A stretch of 64,000 nt of DNA from CBDANW01 sp965197825 (GTDB lineage: Bacteria; Acidobacteriota; Vicinamibacteria; Marinacidobacterales; DATDRI01): NCBI GenBank assembly GCA_965197825.1, contig CBDANW010000003.1, positions 1 through 64,000 on the forward strand. The letters are read 5' to 3'. Every line of letters begins with the position of its first letter. Within the stretch, counting starts at the first letter, position 1. A program made the position numbers and the translations under genes. The notes under the pieces were generated by a model. The model saw only the letters and a list, made by a program, of their open reading frames with translations, was not told the DNA's origin and ran no database searches. Of this stretch, positions 54,421 through 62,822 are shown piece by piece.

Positions 54421-56082
54421 TCACAGCGTTGCGACGAGCACTCGCTGTTTCTCCCAATCGTCGGGAAGCGGATGATGCAGGAGGTAGCTCGAGGTCAGCC
54501 CAACGGGCTGGCGGCCTTCGACAATGGCGCGGACGATGTCGGGGGCCAGGAAGGCATAACGGATTGCCTTGCGCACGCGGGCCGTTGGGATGGCGTCTTC
54601 GGTGGCAATCTCCTCATAGGTTTTGCCTGCTTTGATTCGGTCGAGCCAGAAGAGGGCGTTGGCGATATTGCGCAGGAGGGTGCGGTCGACGGATTTCGTG
54701 GGGTTGCCCAGAACGAGCTTGGTCTCGACGCCGCGTCGACGCAAGCGGAACGGTGCGTGGATGCGGAGTGCATCCTCGCGAATGCGGTCGGGCCCCATAG
54801 AGAGGTAAGCAGCGAACGCATTGCGGTCGAGGAGGATAGACACAGAGCCGGGGCTGATATCAACCCGCCGGATAAGGCGGAGCAGGGGGACTGCCGAGGC
54901 ACTATCATTATTGCTACCGGAACACAGCCCGTCTAAAAAGCGATGTACCGAGGCGAGCTCTTGCATCGTCGGGGTGTGGGTCAGCGAGGCCGGGAAGGTC
55001 GTGGCATCCACATGCTGTCGGATGAGATGCACGACGGTCTGTTCCAGCATCGGGGCGGGCAGGCGCCAGCCGGAGAGGTCCTTTTGGCCACTGTGCTGGA
55101 TGAGGCGCCGGGAGACGTAGTAGCGGAGCCGTTGCCCGTTTTTCTTTTTGGTGTGGCTCGGCGTCAGCCGGTCCCCGGTCTCGTCGAAGAGCTTGCCTGC
55201 CAGTGGGGAGGGAGCTGTGCGGCCCTTCGTCGTGCGTCTCCTTGGTTTGGCAGCCCCTGCCTGCAGCTGCGCCTGGACCGCGTCCCAGAGCTCCGGAGCA
55301 ATGATCGATGGATGCTGGCCCTCGTAGACACGCCTCTGGTGCCGGATGCGGCCGGCGTAGAGAGGATTGGTCAGCAGGCAGTGGAGGTGTCCGCGACGGA
55401 ACGGCAGCCCGCCTGTCCGGGTTCCATCCGCGGCGAAGCGTTGCTTGGTGCGCAGTCCCAGATGGTCCGCCTCGGCCTTCACCTGCCGGAGCGTTCCGTG
55501 CTTCCGGTACAGCGCATAGAGCGTCCGGACCGTTTCGGCCTCAGCCTCGTTGATGCACAGCGTGCGCCCGTCCTGCTCGTAGCCGAGCGGTACATGGCCG
55601 CCCATCCATAGTCCCTTGCGCTTGGAGGCAGCGACCTTATCGCGGATCCGCTCGGCCGTGACCTCTCGCTCGAATTGCGCGAAGGACAGCAGCATGTGCA
55701 ACGTCAGTCGTCCCATGCTGGTCGCGGTGTTGAAGGACTGGGTCACCGAGACAAAAACCGCGCCGGCCGCCTCGAGCCGTTCGACGAGCTTCGCAAAGTC
55801 GGAGAGGGAACGGGTCAGGCGGTCGACCTTGTAGACCACAATCTGCTCGACGAGACCGGCATCGATGTCAGCGAGCAAGCGCTGCAGGCCCGGGCGCTCC
55901 AGGGTTCCTCCCGAGATCCCTGCATCCTCGTAGACAGTTGGCAGCAGCACCCAGCCCTCCGCTTTCTGGCTCGCGACATACGCGGCGCAGGCCTCCCGCT
56001 GTGCATCGAGGGAGTTGAACTCCTGTTCGAGACCCTCTTCAGCGCTCTTTCGGGTATAGATGGCGCAACGGATTTTCGTCAT
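54421..56082 (-). CDS. Large serine recombinase, complete
   Basis: 553 residues. Resolvase domain with the nucleophile in CAIYTRKSAEEGLEQEFNSL, VVYKVDRLTRSLSDFAKLVE and LLSFAQFEREVTAERIRDKV; recombinase domain from about residue 155 (WMGGHVPLGYEQDGRTL; LTNPLYAGRIRHQRRVYEGQ); then a C-terminal region with RLRYYVSRRLIQH. Such enzymes integrate or excise phages and islands at att sites. It follows the DUF2924 gene with stop and start almost touching (TAAATG). Two truncated copies are at 21 and 35 kb, so this is the only functional version here. Confidence 0.92.
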   Translation of the reverse strand: MTKIRCAIYTRKSAEEGLEQEFNSLDAQREACAAYVASQKAEGWVLLPTVYEDAGISGGTLERPGLQRLLADIDAGLVEQIVVYKVDRLTRSLSDFAKLVERLEAAGAVFVSVTQSFNTATSMGRLTLHMLLSFAQFEREVTAERIRDKVAASKRKGLWMGGHVPLGYEQDGRTLCINEAEAETVRTLYALYRKHGTLRQVKAEADHLGLRTKQRFAADGTRTGGLPFRRGHLHCLLTNPLYAGRIRHQRRVYEGQHPSIIAPELWDAVQAQLQAGAAKPRRRTTKGRTAPSPLAGKLFDETGDRLTPSHTKKKNGQRLRYYVSRRLIQHSGQKDLSGWRLPAPMLEQTVVHLIRQHVDATTFPASLTHTPTMQELASVHRFLDGLCSGSNNDSASAVPLLRLIRRVDISPGSVSILLDRNAFAAYLSMGPDRIREDALRIHAPFRLRRRGVETKLVLGNPTKSVDRTLLRNIANALFWLDRIKAGKTYEEIATEDAIPTARVRKAIRYAFLAPDIVRAIVEGRQPVGLTSSYLLHHPLPDDWEKQRVLVATL

Positions 56083-56514
56083 TTAGGCCTTGCGCGGCGG
56101 TGTCAGACCGAAAAAGCGTGGTCCTGACCAGTGGGTGCCTGTGATCCGCTTTGTGATGGTGGTAAGGGACGGATAGGTTTTGCCGTCGAAACGATAGCCG
56201 TTGTCGAGTACCTCGACCTGATAGGTCCGGCCATTCCACTCGCGGACGAGATGGGTACCGGCAGAAACGGACCCTGTACGAGTGGCAGGGCCTGGTGTGC
56301 CGTTCACCATGGCGGCCAGAGCGCGTCGGGTTGCGGCCGAATGCCTGCCATGGGTCCGGCACTGGTGTTCGCACGCGAGAACACGGCACAGGAGAGCGCG
56401 TGAGAGCGAGCGTGGCGGAGCGGACCCGAAGATTTGCTCCCAGGCCCGCCGCAGGCTGGCGAGGTCCAAACCGTCCAGAACGACCCTCCGACCAACCCCT
56501 GTATCCGGCGGCAT
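56083..56514 (-). CDS. DUF2924 protein, partner of the serine recombinase
   Basis: 143 residues: DLASLRRAWEQIFGSAPPRS, RALAAMVNG, then a C-terminal SH3-like fold signature GTHLVREWNGRTYQVEVLDN, FDGKTYPSLTTITKRITG and WSGPRFFGL. DUF2924 genes regularly sit just before a recombinase gene in phage-like elements. The role is unknown; a small DNA-binding helper such as a directionality factor would fit and is speculation. ATG 56514 corresponds to MPPDTG in all three copies. Confidence 0.85.
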   Translation of the reverse strand: MPPDTGVGRRVVLDGLDLASLRRAWEQIFGSAPPRSLSRALLCRVLACEHQCRTHGRHSAATRRALAAMVNGTPGPATRTGSVSAGTHLVREWNGRTYQVEVLDNGYRFDGKTYPSLTTITKRITGTHWSGPRFFGLTPPRKA

Positions 56515-56783
56515 CACCGGACGTTCGCTCTTTTGCGCCGTAAAGTCCAGTCCAATGGGGACTTCCTGGGTGCGCAGGTCGCTGCCCGTAGCTCGCCCCA
56601 CAGCCGATTTGAGCCAGCCAGCCGTGTGCACCCCCGGTGGGCCTGTCGCCCGCCACCCGTAGCCCAGGGGTTGGAAGCCAGCCTTGGCGCGAAATACCCT
56701 GGATTCTGCGCGGATTCCAAGGGCGTCCAAGCTGCTGATTTGTGGTCTATTTCAAAAGAGTCGAGTCTTGGCACAGGACGGGA
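56515..56783 (-). repeat. Leader of the complete DUF2924 element with ISu2 end
   Basis: Shared with 21768-22034, 36031-36203 and 45387-45604. Ends with the ISu2 outer repeat at 56783. Confidence 0.65.
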
Positions 56784-56905
56784 TGGCGGAGGATTCCTAC
56801 CAACGGCGCGATATGAGCCTTCCTCAGCTCATGGTCGATCCGGCCCTGAAATCACTAGCCGAGGAGCTGGGGATGGTCGAGCTCCACGGCAAAATGAGGC
56901 TCTAG
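56782..56905 (+). pseudogene. C-terminal fragment of an unidentified gene
   Basis: Forty codons (SLPQLMVDPALKSLAEELGM) from the ISu2 end to a TAG. The N-terminal part is lost at the repeat. Confidence 0.35.
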
Positions 56906-56907
56906 AC

Positions 56908-56985
56908 CTACTCGTAGCGAAGCGCGGTGACCGGCGCGACACGGGCCGCCCGGCGTGCCGAGAGGTAGCTCGCCAACATCGGGTT
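56908..56985 (-). pseudogene. FtsX/MacB-type ABC permease, C-terminal fragment
   Basis: The last 24 codons read LASYLSARRAARVAPVTALR then YE and stop, the diagnostic C terminus of FtsX-like permeases. Upstream codons are not family-like, so only the tail survives. Confidence 0.55.
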
Positions 56986-57090
56986 CCACCATCCGCATCG
57001 TTGGCGGCGGACGCCGGTGTCAAACCGTAGACTTTGCAAAGAGTTATCCATCTGTAGCTCTTTTTTACAATGGCGGCCGGAAAACGTTCC

Positions 57091-57096
57091 TATAAT
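57091..57096 (+). promoter_or_regulatory. -10 box directly upstream of fxsA
   Basis: TATAAT six bases before the ATG. The expected transcription start would fall on the start codon, giving a leaderless mRNA; no Shine-Dalgarno is present. The -35 is unclear: TTTACA lies 21 bases upstream, which is too far. Confidence 0.45.
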
Positions 57097-57102
57097 GATG
57101 GT

Positions 57103-57579
57103 ATGGGAAAGCTTCTTTTGCTGTTCGTCATCGTCCCCGCCGCGGAGCTCGCTCTTCTCATCCAAGCGGGAATCTATCTCGGTACGTGGCCGACGCTCGC
57201 CTTGATCGTCTTCACCGGCATCGTGGGTGCGTATCTGGCACGGCGGCAAGGTCTCTCGGTTTTGACCCGCGCTCAGAAGCAGATGGCCCGTGGCGAGGTC
57301 CCCGCGGGCTCGCTTGCGGACGGCGTCATGATCCTCGTCGCGGGCGCACTGCTGATGACACCGGGGATCTTCACCGACGCATTCGGCTTCTCGTTGCTCG
57401 TGCCCGGCTTCCGCAACCTCATCAAAGACACCTTGCTGGCGCGCTTCCGTAAAGCGGTCGAAGAAAATCGATTGCACGTGCACGTCTCCGGGATGGGATT
57501 CGACGCCGACTCGGGCCCGGTGGTGGACAGCCGACCCGAGAGCTTCGAGCCCGATCCGCCGAAATACAAAGTGCATTGA
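57103..57579 (+). CDS. fxsA: FxsA-family membrane protein
   Basis: 158 residues with three or four membrane helices: LLLLFVIVPAAELALLIQAG, WPTLALIVFTGIVGAYLARR, GVMILVAGALLMTPGIFTDA and GFSLLVPGFRNL, then a soluble tail. The PGxxTDxxGxxLLxP pattern is diagnostic of FxsA, a suppressor of F-plasmid exclusion of phage T7 in E. coli. The gene is complete. MITE-B starts right after its stop codon. Confidence 0.9.
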   Translation: MGKLLLLFVIVPAAELALLIQAGIYLGTWPTLALIVFTGIVGAYLARRQGLSVLTRAQKQMARGEVPAGSLADGVMILVAGALLMTPGIFTDAFGFSLLVPGFRNLIKDTLLARFRKAVEENRLHVHVSGMGFDADSGPVVDSRPESFEPDPPKYKVH

Positions 57580-57580
57580 C

Positions 57581-57713
57581 CGCGTCGTGTCCAAAAATAC
57601 AAACGAACTCTAAGACCCGCGCGACGGGCCGTCGCCGAGTTCATCTATCATTATCATGGAGAGCACAACCATCAAGGGCTGGGCAACGCGTTTGTGTTTT
57701 TGGACACGACGCG
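57581..57713. repeat. MITE-B, full copy (133 bp)
   Basis: Inverted ends GCGTCGTGTCCAAAAA; interior with YHYHGEHNHQGLGN codons, the C-terminal DDE Glu region of the ISu2-type transposase. Opposite orientation to 28005-28137. Confidence 0.9.
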
Positions 57714-57747
57714 CAAGGTAGATGAAGCCCGAATTGTTCCTGACGTG

Positions 57748-57879
57748 GCCGTCCTGTGCCAAAACTCGGCCCTCTTGAAATAGCCGATAAATCAGCAGCT
57801 TAGCGTCTGTGTTTTGCGATGGTGCCAAGGGCCGTGGGCTTTACAATCGTCTGGCCCGAGGGTGTTATCTTCGGATCCA
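57748..57879 (+). repeat. ISu2 left-end fragment
   Basis: The first 130 bases of ISu2 (CCGTCCTGTGCC to TTATCTTCGGATCCA), cut before the transposase start. Confidence 0.8.
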
Positions 57880-58044
57880 GCGTGACCAACGGACTGCTAT
57901 CGTCGCGGGACGCGACGGTGATCGAGACGCTGCGAACCGTAGTCGCGGCCAATCCAAAGATTCCGGGAATTTACTGATGGACAATCACTTCATCCAGGGA
58001 GCGGATTGGTCAAGCAGGTCAATCGTGAGAATATTGGATCGAGC

Positions 58045-58683
58045 ATGAAGAAACGTTCCCTCCGATACGCTGGCGACAAGGCCGTTCGCGCTGTATTGGA
58101 GCGTTATGCGTGTCCGACGTCATTCCATGTCATCCGCACACGACTCCTCGGCAACATCGCGACACCCAGGCTCGACGCATCGCCACTCCGAGCTATAGAG
58201 AGCTGTTGGGAAGGTGAGTTGCCGGGGTTCGACAATGTCGGCGCAGCCAGTGAGCTATTCGAGTCCCTGATGGGGCTTTGGAACGAACTAGCAAGGCATC
58301 AATCGGCAACCAAGCCATTCCGTTTGACACGGATGGAGGCTAAGCCGGATACGGATGACATTCGCCGCTTGTGCCGGACCCGCACCGAGGAGCTTGAAGG
58401 CTTCATCGACGGACTGTTCGGCGACGTGGAGTTCATGGATCTGCCCGAACGGGCCAACGAGGCTCTGGACAACCTCGGCAAGATCTATGCCATGACCCGC
58501 GTTATCATCGATATCCTGGAGAGAGAGTCGGCGTCAGAGAGGGACCTTAGGGGAATTCTCAAGGACGTTGGGGAGCTCTCACACATCGCAGAGAAAGAAC
58601 TGCACGCAGTAATGCTTGCCTGCAAGCGCGCCCGCCAACAGACCCTTTCCCCTATCGCCGTGGGCAAACCCACCGTCCATTGA
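58045..58683 (+). CDS. Conserved-looking hypothetical protein
   Basis: 212 residues, soluble, helical: RSLRYAGDKAVRAVLERYAC, LRAIESCWEGELPGFDNVGA, SLMGLWNELARHQSATKPFR and ALDNLGKIYAMTRVIIDILE. The steady codon usage and defined start (ATG 58045) support a real gene. No family was recognised. It lies between ISu2 fragments. Confidence 0.55.
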   Translation: MKKRSLRYAGDKAVRAVLERYACPTSFHVIRTRLLGNIATPRLDASPLRAIESCWEGELPGFDNVGAASELFESLMGLWNELARHQSATKPFRLTRMEAKPDTDDIRRLCRTRTEELEGFIDGLFGDVEFMDLPERANEALDNLGKIYAMTRVIIDILERESASERDLRGILKDVGELSHIAEKELHAVMLACKRARQQTLSPIAVGKPTVH

Positions 58684-58836
58684 AGGGAAGTGTCACGAGC
58701 AGCCGGAAGTAGTTCTCACCAGGGCGATGTCCCGGAAGTGGCGTCGCTCAGATGCCGATTTGTAATGTTGCCAGTAGATCAAGTTTTGGCACAGGACGAG
58801 GTGGTCATCTGCATGGTGACGACCCGCCCGCCCAAG

Positions 58837-58938
58837 ACGATTGTAAAGCCCACGGCCCTTGGCCCGGTCGCAAACACAGACACTAAGTTGCTGATTTATG
58901 GCCTATTTCAAAAGGGCCGAGTTTTGGCACAGGACGGG
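58837..58938 (-). repeat. ISu2 left-end fragment
   Basis: Reverse orientation, from ACGATTGTAAAGCCCACGGC to GGCACAGGACGGG. A 20-base scrap of the same end (AGTTTTGGCACAGGACGAG) lies at 58781-58799. It truncates the PIN gene that follows. Confidence 0.8.
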
Positions 58939-58940
58939 GA

Positions 58941-59019
58941 CGTTTGACGATCTCGCTTAGCGCGTTCGTGTCGAGTAGACAAAGCTTGTACGTTTTTCCA
59001 GACGCCGCAGTCCAAGGCA
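58941..59019 (-). pseudogene. PIN-domain (VapC-like) toxin, N-terminal fragment
   Basis: MPWTAASGKTYKLCLLDTNA then LSEIVKR: the hydrophobic strand with LLDTNxL and the first catalytic Asp of PIN ribonucleases. ATG 59019 has GGAAAG upstream. The ISu2 end removes everything after codon 27. Confidence 0.65.
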
Positions 59020-59099
59020 TTTTTCTTTCCAAATTACCGATTTTGCATCGCTTCGTCAGTTTTTTTAGAAGGATGAGCGAGAACCTAGATCCGTCGTCG

Positions 59100-59257
59100 T
59101 CATCGCTCGGAAAAGGTCTCCTGCAGAAAGCGCTTGATCCTCTCGCGGTTCGCCGTCAGCGTGGAGAACTGTTTCTCGCAGACGTCGCTGAATCGTGCCA
59201 GGACCTTTCGGTTGATCGATTCCTGGTCCTTGAAAATAGCCAGAGACCCGGTGTGTG
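59100..59257 (-). pseudogene. C-terminal fragment of an unidentified gene upstream of the PIN fragment
   Basis: Fifty-two codons (SLAIFKDQESINRKVLARFS; ERIKRFLQETFSER) to a TGA about 80 bases before the PIN start. The 5' side is replaced by a MITE-B end. Confidence 0.4.
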
Positions 59258-59263
59258 ATTCCC

Positions 59264-59500
59264 GTCGTGTCCAAAAACACGAACGAGCTCAAGACCCGCG
59301 CTCACGATGGTGCCGCAGACTCGGGAGTAGAGAACGGCGCGCCTGTCAATCGGTTTCCATTTCCAAGGCGGCCGTCTCCAAGTATATGGTTCGCCATCGC
59401 ACCCCACCGTCCCCATACTTGGCGGAGCTTTCTCGATAATCATGCAAAGGACTGGTGTCGCTCTCGACTTTTTCACTTTGCCGACCGCAACCTTTCTTGC
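59264..59500 (+). pseudogene. MITE-B end and degenerate integrase-core fragment
   Basis: A MITE-B end (59264-59300) is followed by VSKAAVSKYMVRHRTPPSP and, after frame changes, TWRSFLDNHAKD and LVSLSTF, resembling the start of another rve transposase (VRHRxPPSxTWRxFLxNH). Several frameshifts. Confidence 0.55.
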
Positions 59501-59532
59501 CGGGACGTATTTTGGCGCGGCTGTTGTATCGA

Positions 59533-59781
59533 TCAGGGAAGCTTACGCGATGGCTGCCCGTTAGGTTTCTGCTCAGAGGACGTGCGACGCTCTAGTATCC
59601 CTCGGCACCGGTCAATGGCAGCAAAAGGGTCATGATTTTCTTGAACAGGTTTCTGGCCGCCGCTTGCTCCGAAAGGAAGGATCTCTCCGTGCTCGACAAC
59701 CTGCGTGAGATCTTGAATCGTCACGCCACTCTCCTTATCGCGATCCGAAGGCCAGTCCTCGGTCACAAGAATAGCGTTCAC
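59533..59781 (-). CDS. Hypothetical short protein
   Basis: GTG start, 82 codons, SGVTIQDLTQVVEHGEILPF and DPFAAIDRCRGILERRTSS. No family; a chance frame is possible. Confidence 0.3.
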   Translation of the reverse strand: MNAILVTEDWPSDRDKESGVTIQDLTQVVEHGEILPFGASGGQKPVQENHDPFAAIDRCRGILERRTSSEQKPNGQPSRKLP

Positions 59782-59839
59782 GAGCAGCCTCTCACGGTTG
59801 CACCAGCGGACTTCTGGTGCAACGCCGTGTTAGGCAGAC

Positions 59840-60541
59840 TCACGGTAAGCCCAGCAGCAGTAGACCCGCCAACAACGATACTCCAAACGCGATAATCACA
59901 CCCCACCGAATTTTTTCTAAGTTTTCGTGGCGTCGTCTCCCTTGGCCAATCGCGAACGTGACGCGTGGAAATAGTCGTTTGCGAATCTTGTTAAGCCCCC
60001 ATCCGATGACCATAACCCCGAGGGTCGCCGTGGAAAAGAGGAGAAGCTTGCCACGGGCTGTTAAGCCAGAGGATTCATTGCTGCTGTCAACGGGATCGAA
60101 AGCAATCGCAAGGACAATTCCGGTGCATACCCAAAACAGGAGGAGAAGACCGACGAAGTCCATGCGAGCAACACGCGCGTACCATGCACGGAGTCCATAC
60201 AGCTGTGATTCAAGCGTCGGGCGAAGCTGTTCGACGAACTCAATGGGGCCATCGATGGATGCGTCGAGGGCGTTGAAGAGACCACCCAGCCGAACGGATG
60301 CACTGCACTGTGCATTGTTGCCCCAGGCACGGAGGCGCAGACGCTGAATCGTTCGGTTGGGAGCGTTATCAAATTCCAGGAGTGCGGTGAGGTCCTCGCC
60401 GCTTCGATCGATACCATCGGCGCACACAATCTCCCAAGACACCTCACCGACACGTGATTTAAACAGCTTTGTCAGACGCTCCAGGTCTTCGGCTTCACAT
60501 ACAAACGCTTCATCCTTGGATACGCGCCAGCTCGCCTGCAT
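59840..60541 (-). CDS. Hypothetical membrane protein with soluble N-terminal domain
   Basis: 233 residues. The first 120 form a soluble domain (EAEDLERLTKLFKSRVGEVS; TIQRLRLRAWGNNAQCSASV). Three membrane helices follow: FVGLLLLFWVCTGIVLAIAF, LLLFSTATLGVMVIGWGL and GVIIAFGVSLLAGLLLLGLP. No known family recognised. Complete with ATG 60541; no strong ribosome binding site. Confidence 0.6.
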   Translation of the reverse strand: MQASWRVSKDEAFVCEAEDLERLTKLFKSRVGEVSWEIVCADGIDRSGEDLTALLEFDNAPNRTIQRLRLRAWGNNAQCSASVRLGGLFNALDASIDGPIEFVEQLRPTLESQLYGLRAWYARVARMDFVGLLLLFWVCTGIVLAIAFDPVDSSNESSGLTARGKLLLFSTATLGVMVIGWGLNKIRKRLFPRVTFAIGQGRRRHENLEKIRWGVIIAFGVSLLAGLLLLGLP

Positions 60542-60565
60542 GTCGTTTCTTGACCTTAGTTCCGT

Positions 60566-60669
60566 CTAACGTCTCGCGGTCACCCGCGCCCGCTCACGAT
60601 GGCAGGTGCGGACCTCAGCCACGCGATACACGGCCTCGGATCCTTCAGCCACGGTCACGAGCGTGTATT
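60566..60669 (-). pseudogene. C-terminal fragment of an unidentified gene
   Basis: YTLVTVAEGSEAVYRVAEVR then TCHRERARVTARR and stop, 24 bases upstream of the membrane protein gene on the same strand. Cut by a MITE-B end. Confidence 0.35.
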
Positions 60670-60671
60670 CG

Positions 60672-60790
60672 AGCCCGTCCTGTCCAAAAATACAAACGAA
60701 CTCAAGATCAGACCCAAAATTGCCACGAATTGCCTGTTTTTCCCTGTTTCTCATTGGTTTCCAGCCAAGACCGGCCAACTCCGGTCGGCC
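60672..60790 (+). repeat. MITE-B end with R-long tail piece
   Basis: A MITE-B end (TGTCCAAAAATACAAACGAA) followed, in reverse, by about 75 bases like R-long around 54040-54110 (TTGGCTGGAAAC and AAACAGG motifs). Confidence 0.55.
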
Positions 60791-60910
60791 TGTGACCCGC
60801 AAAAAAAAGAAGATCGCGTATTGCTGGATCGACTTTTTTGCGGAGCACACCCTATTGCGGCTCTTACGAGAACCGTGCCGTTAGCACCTAAGTCGGTAGC
60901 CCGATTCTAC

Positions 60911-61408
60911 TTAACTTGAAAATACTCCCAGCACGAACCGAGCCCGCTCGCGACGCAGCATCTCGTAAGGCGTCATAAACTTGATCCTGAGCCCGATGCA
61001 GGCGTCGGGGATCTTGATCTTGCGGGGAGAGGCCGAGGGCACTTCATGCGTGACAACCGTGTGCCCGCCGGCGTGCGCCTGAGCGACGAGATAATAGTCG
61101 GCGACCTGCAGGAACGTGCTCACTGCTGCGGGCACGTACGCTTGACCATTCGCCCAGGCGCTGACTTCGGCCATCGCCGGAAAAACCGACACCTCCGGCC
61201 TGAGGAAGAATCCGTCACCGCGTTCCGCAGCCCAGTCGGACAGTTCATCCCCGACCGCCTGTACCTCGTCACCTACCTTCTCAACACTGAAGACGCGCTC
61301 GGACTCGTTGCTGGCGACCAGCCAATCCCAGAAGGCCGGGCAAAAGTCGATGCCATAGTGCAGGTTCTTCGCGGCAATGAAGACGTTCGCATCCAGGAGG
61401 TAGGCCAT
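60911..61408 (-). CDS. PIN-domain protein of the DUF4411 family (probable toxin)
   Basis: 165 residues. MAYLLDANVFIAAKNLHYGI carries the first PIN Asp; VADYYLVAQAHAGGHTVVTH and KIPDACIGL supply further acidic positions. DUF4411 proteins are encoded after an ImmA/IrrE-type regulator, as here, and the pair behaves like a toxin-antitoxin module. Its ATG overlaps the upstream stop by one base. Likely an RNase. Confidence 0.85.
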   Translation of the reverse strand: MAYLLDANVFIAAKNLHYGIDFCPAFWDWLVASNESERVFSVEKVGDEVQAVGDELSDWAAERGDGFFLRPEVSVFPAMAEVSAWANGQAYVPAAVSTFLQVADYYLVAQAHAGGHTVVTHEVPSASPRKIKIPDACIGLRIKFMTPYEMLRRERARFVLGVFSS

Positions 61409-62553
61409 CAGTATCCCACGTCCAGGCTGTGCCCGAGTTCCTTGAAGGTCTCCATTTTCTTCAGGCCGAGCATCCGGAAGGTCTCCGTGAACGCGGTCCG
61501 CCCTTCGAGCGTGCTCACCACCAGCGCCCGGGCAAATCGTTTGCTGACGCGCGCGCCTAGGGTCAGATAAAAGTCCCCGCCGCTTCCCTTTGGCAATGCG
61601 CGCAATCGGGCGAGCTCAGCGTCGTAGGCGGCCCACAGCTCGTTGCGAGAAAGCCGGTCGGCGTCATGGATGCGCCGCAGAACAACCAAGGTACTGACCT
61701 TGAAGCGACGCGCTAGACGACCGATCTCGACTTCGAGGTCTGCGCGAGGATCAAGCTCACTGCGCAACGCGTTGAGCGGCACTAAGAGTTCAGCCGCCAC
61801 TCGATTGCACCACCGCTCAGTCTCCTGGTCTGGAACGGCCTTTGCCTCCGTATCGGAGACGCCGGACTCTCCCAGCCAGATATGCGCCAGCTCATGTGCG
61901 AGCGTGAACATCTGTGCCGCTTTGGTGTCCGCACCATTGACGAAAACCAGTGGCGCCAACGGATCAACGAGCGCGAAGCCTCGGAACTCCTGAGGATCGA
62001 GGTTGCGGCGGTTGTTACTGCCGACGACGCCGCTGACCATGACTAGGATCCCGAGGGCGTCTGCCTGTTCTATGAAGCGCCGCAGCGCAGCTGTCCAAGT
62101 GGCGAGCCGCTGCCGCTCCTCTAGATCAACCCCGAGCACCTTGCGCATGCGTGCGGCGGTCTCGACGATGTTGTCGCCGATACGGGCAGACCCCACAAAC
62201 TCGAACGCTGGCTCGTGCATGTACCGCGCGAAGTCGCGGTACCAGTCCTGGCGCTGCTGGCAGAGATAGACGGTATCCAGAAGATCAGGACTGGGGTGGC
62301 CCAAGTGAACGTTGGCGACGGTACGGAAGTCCGGGATCGGCACGCCCTCGACCGGCGGCTCCACGAGGAAGAAGAAACCGATCGGGGTGTGGGTCGCCTT
62401 TGCGAAGGTCTCGAGCTGTTTGAGCGTTGGCTGCACTTCGCCGGCCTCCCACTCTTTGATTTTCTGGAAGCGGCCCGCCAGCGCATCGACGCGGTGCCCT
62501 GAACGCTCGCGCGCCCAGCGCAACAGATCGGGATTGACGGGGACGCGGTTCAT
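61408..62553 (-). CDS. XRE-ImmA/IrrE-family regulator (probable antitoxin)
   Basis: 381 residues: an N-terminal XRE helix-turn-helix (MNRVPVNPDLLRWARERSG; WEAGEVQPTLKQLETFAKAT), then a COG2856/ImmA metallopeptidase-like domain with AQMFTLAHELAHIWLG (HExxH-type zinc site) near residue 220. Such proteins act as repressor and neutraliser of the PIN partner, possibly inactivated by proteolysis. Complete, translationally coupled to the DUF4411 gene. Confidence 0.88.
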   Translation of the reverse strand: MNRVPVNPDLLRWARERSGHRVDALAGRFQKIKEWEAGEVQPTLKQLETFAKATHTPIGFFFLVEPPVEGVPIPDFRTVANVHLGHPSPDLLDTVYLCQQRQDWYRDFARYMHEPAFEFVGSARIGDNIVETAARMRKVLGVDLEERQRLATWTAALRRFIEQADALGILVMVSGVVGSNNRRNLDPQEFRGFALVDPLAPLVFVNGADTKAAQMFTLAHELAHIWLGESGVSDTEAKAVPDQETERWCNRVAAELLVPLNALRSELDPRADLEVEIGRLARRFKVSTLVVLRRIHDADRLSRNELWAAYDAELARLRALPKGSGGDFYLTLGARVSKRFARALVVSTLEGRTAFTETFRMLGLKKMETFKELGHSLDVGY

Positions 62554-62822
62554 GAGTCCATGCTGGGCTTAAGACGTTCAATTACCAAGCGTCTGCCACT
62601 GACGCGGGTTGTCCTCTCCAGGCACACAGTCACAGTGTCCCTCTGCTCTCGTAAACACGATTGCCTACAGAACCGCTCTTGTCGGACGGTCTCCCAGACT
62701 GCTCCGGTGGCGTGCACGGTCGCTTGCCTAAACGGCACTGTTCGTCGATCCGTGCCCGCCGTTTGGCGGGGAGCCCTATCCGGTGTTGGTCGACAGTCGC
62801 ATTCTACTCGATATACGCGAAT
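62554..62822. other. Upstream region of the PIN/ImmA pair
   Basis: 270 bases without a supportable gene. It should hold the promoter of the minus-strand pair; no operator palindrome was recognised. Confidence 0.35.
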
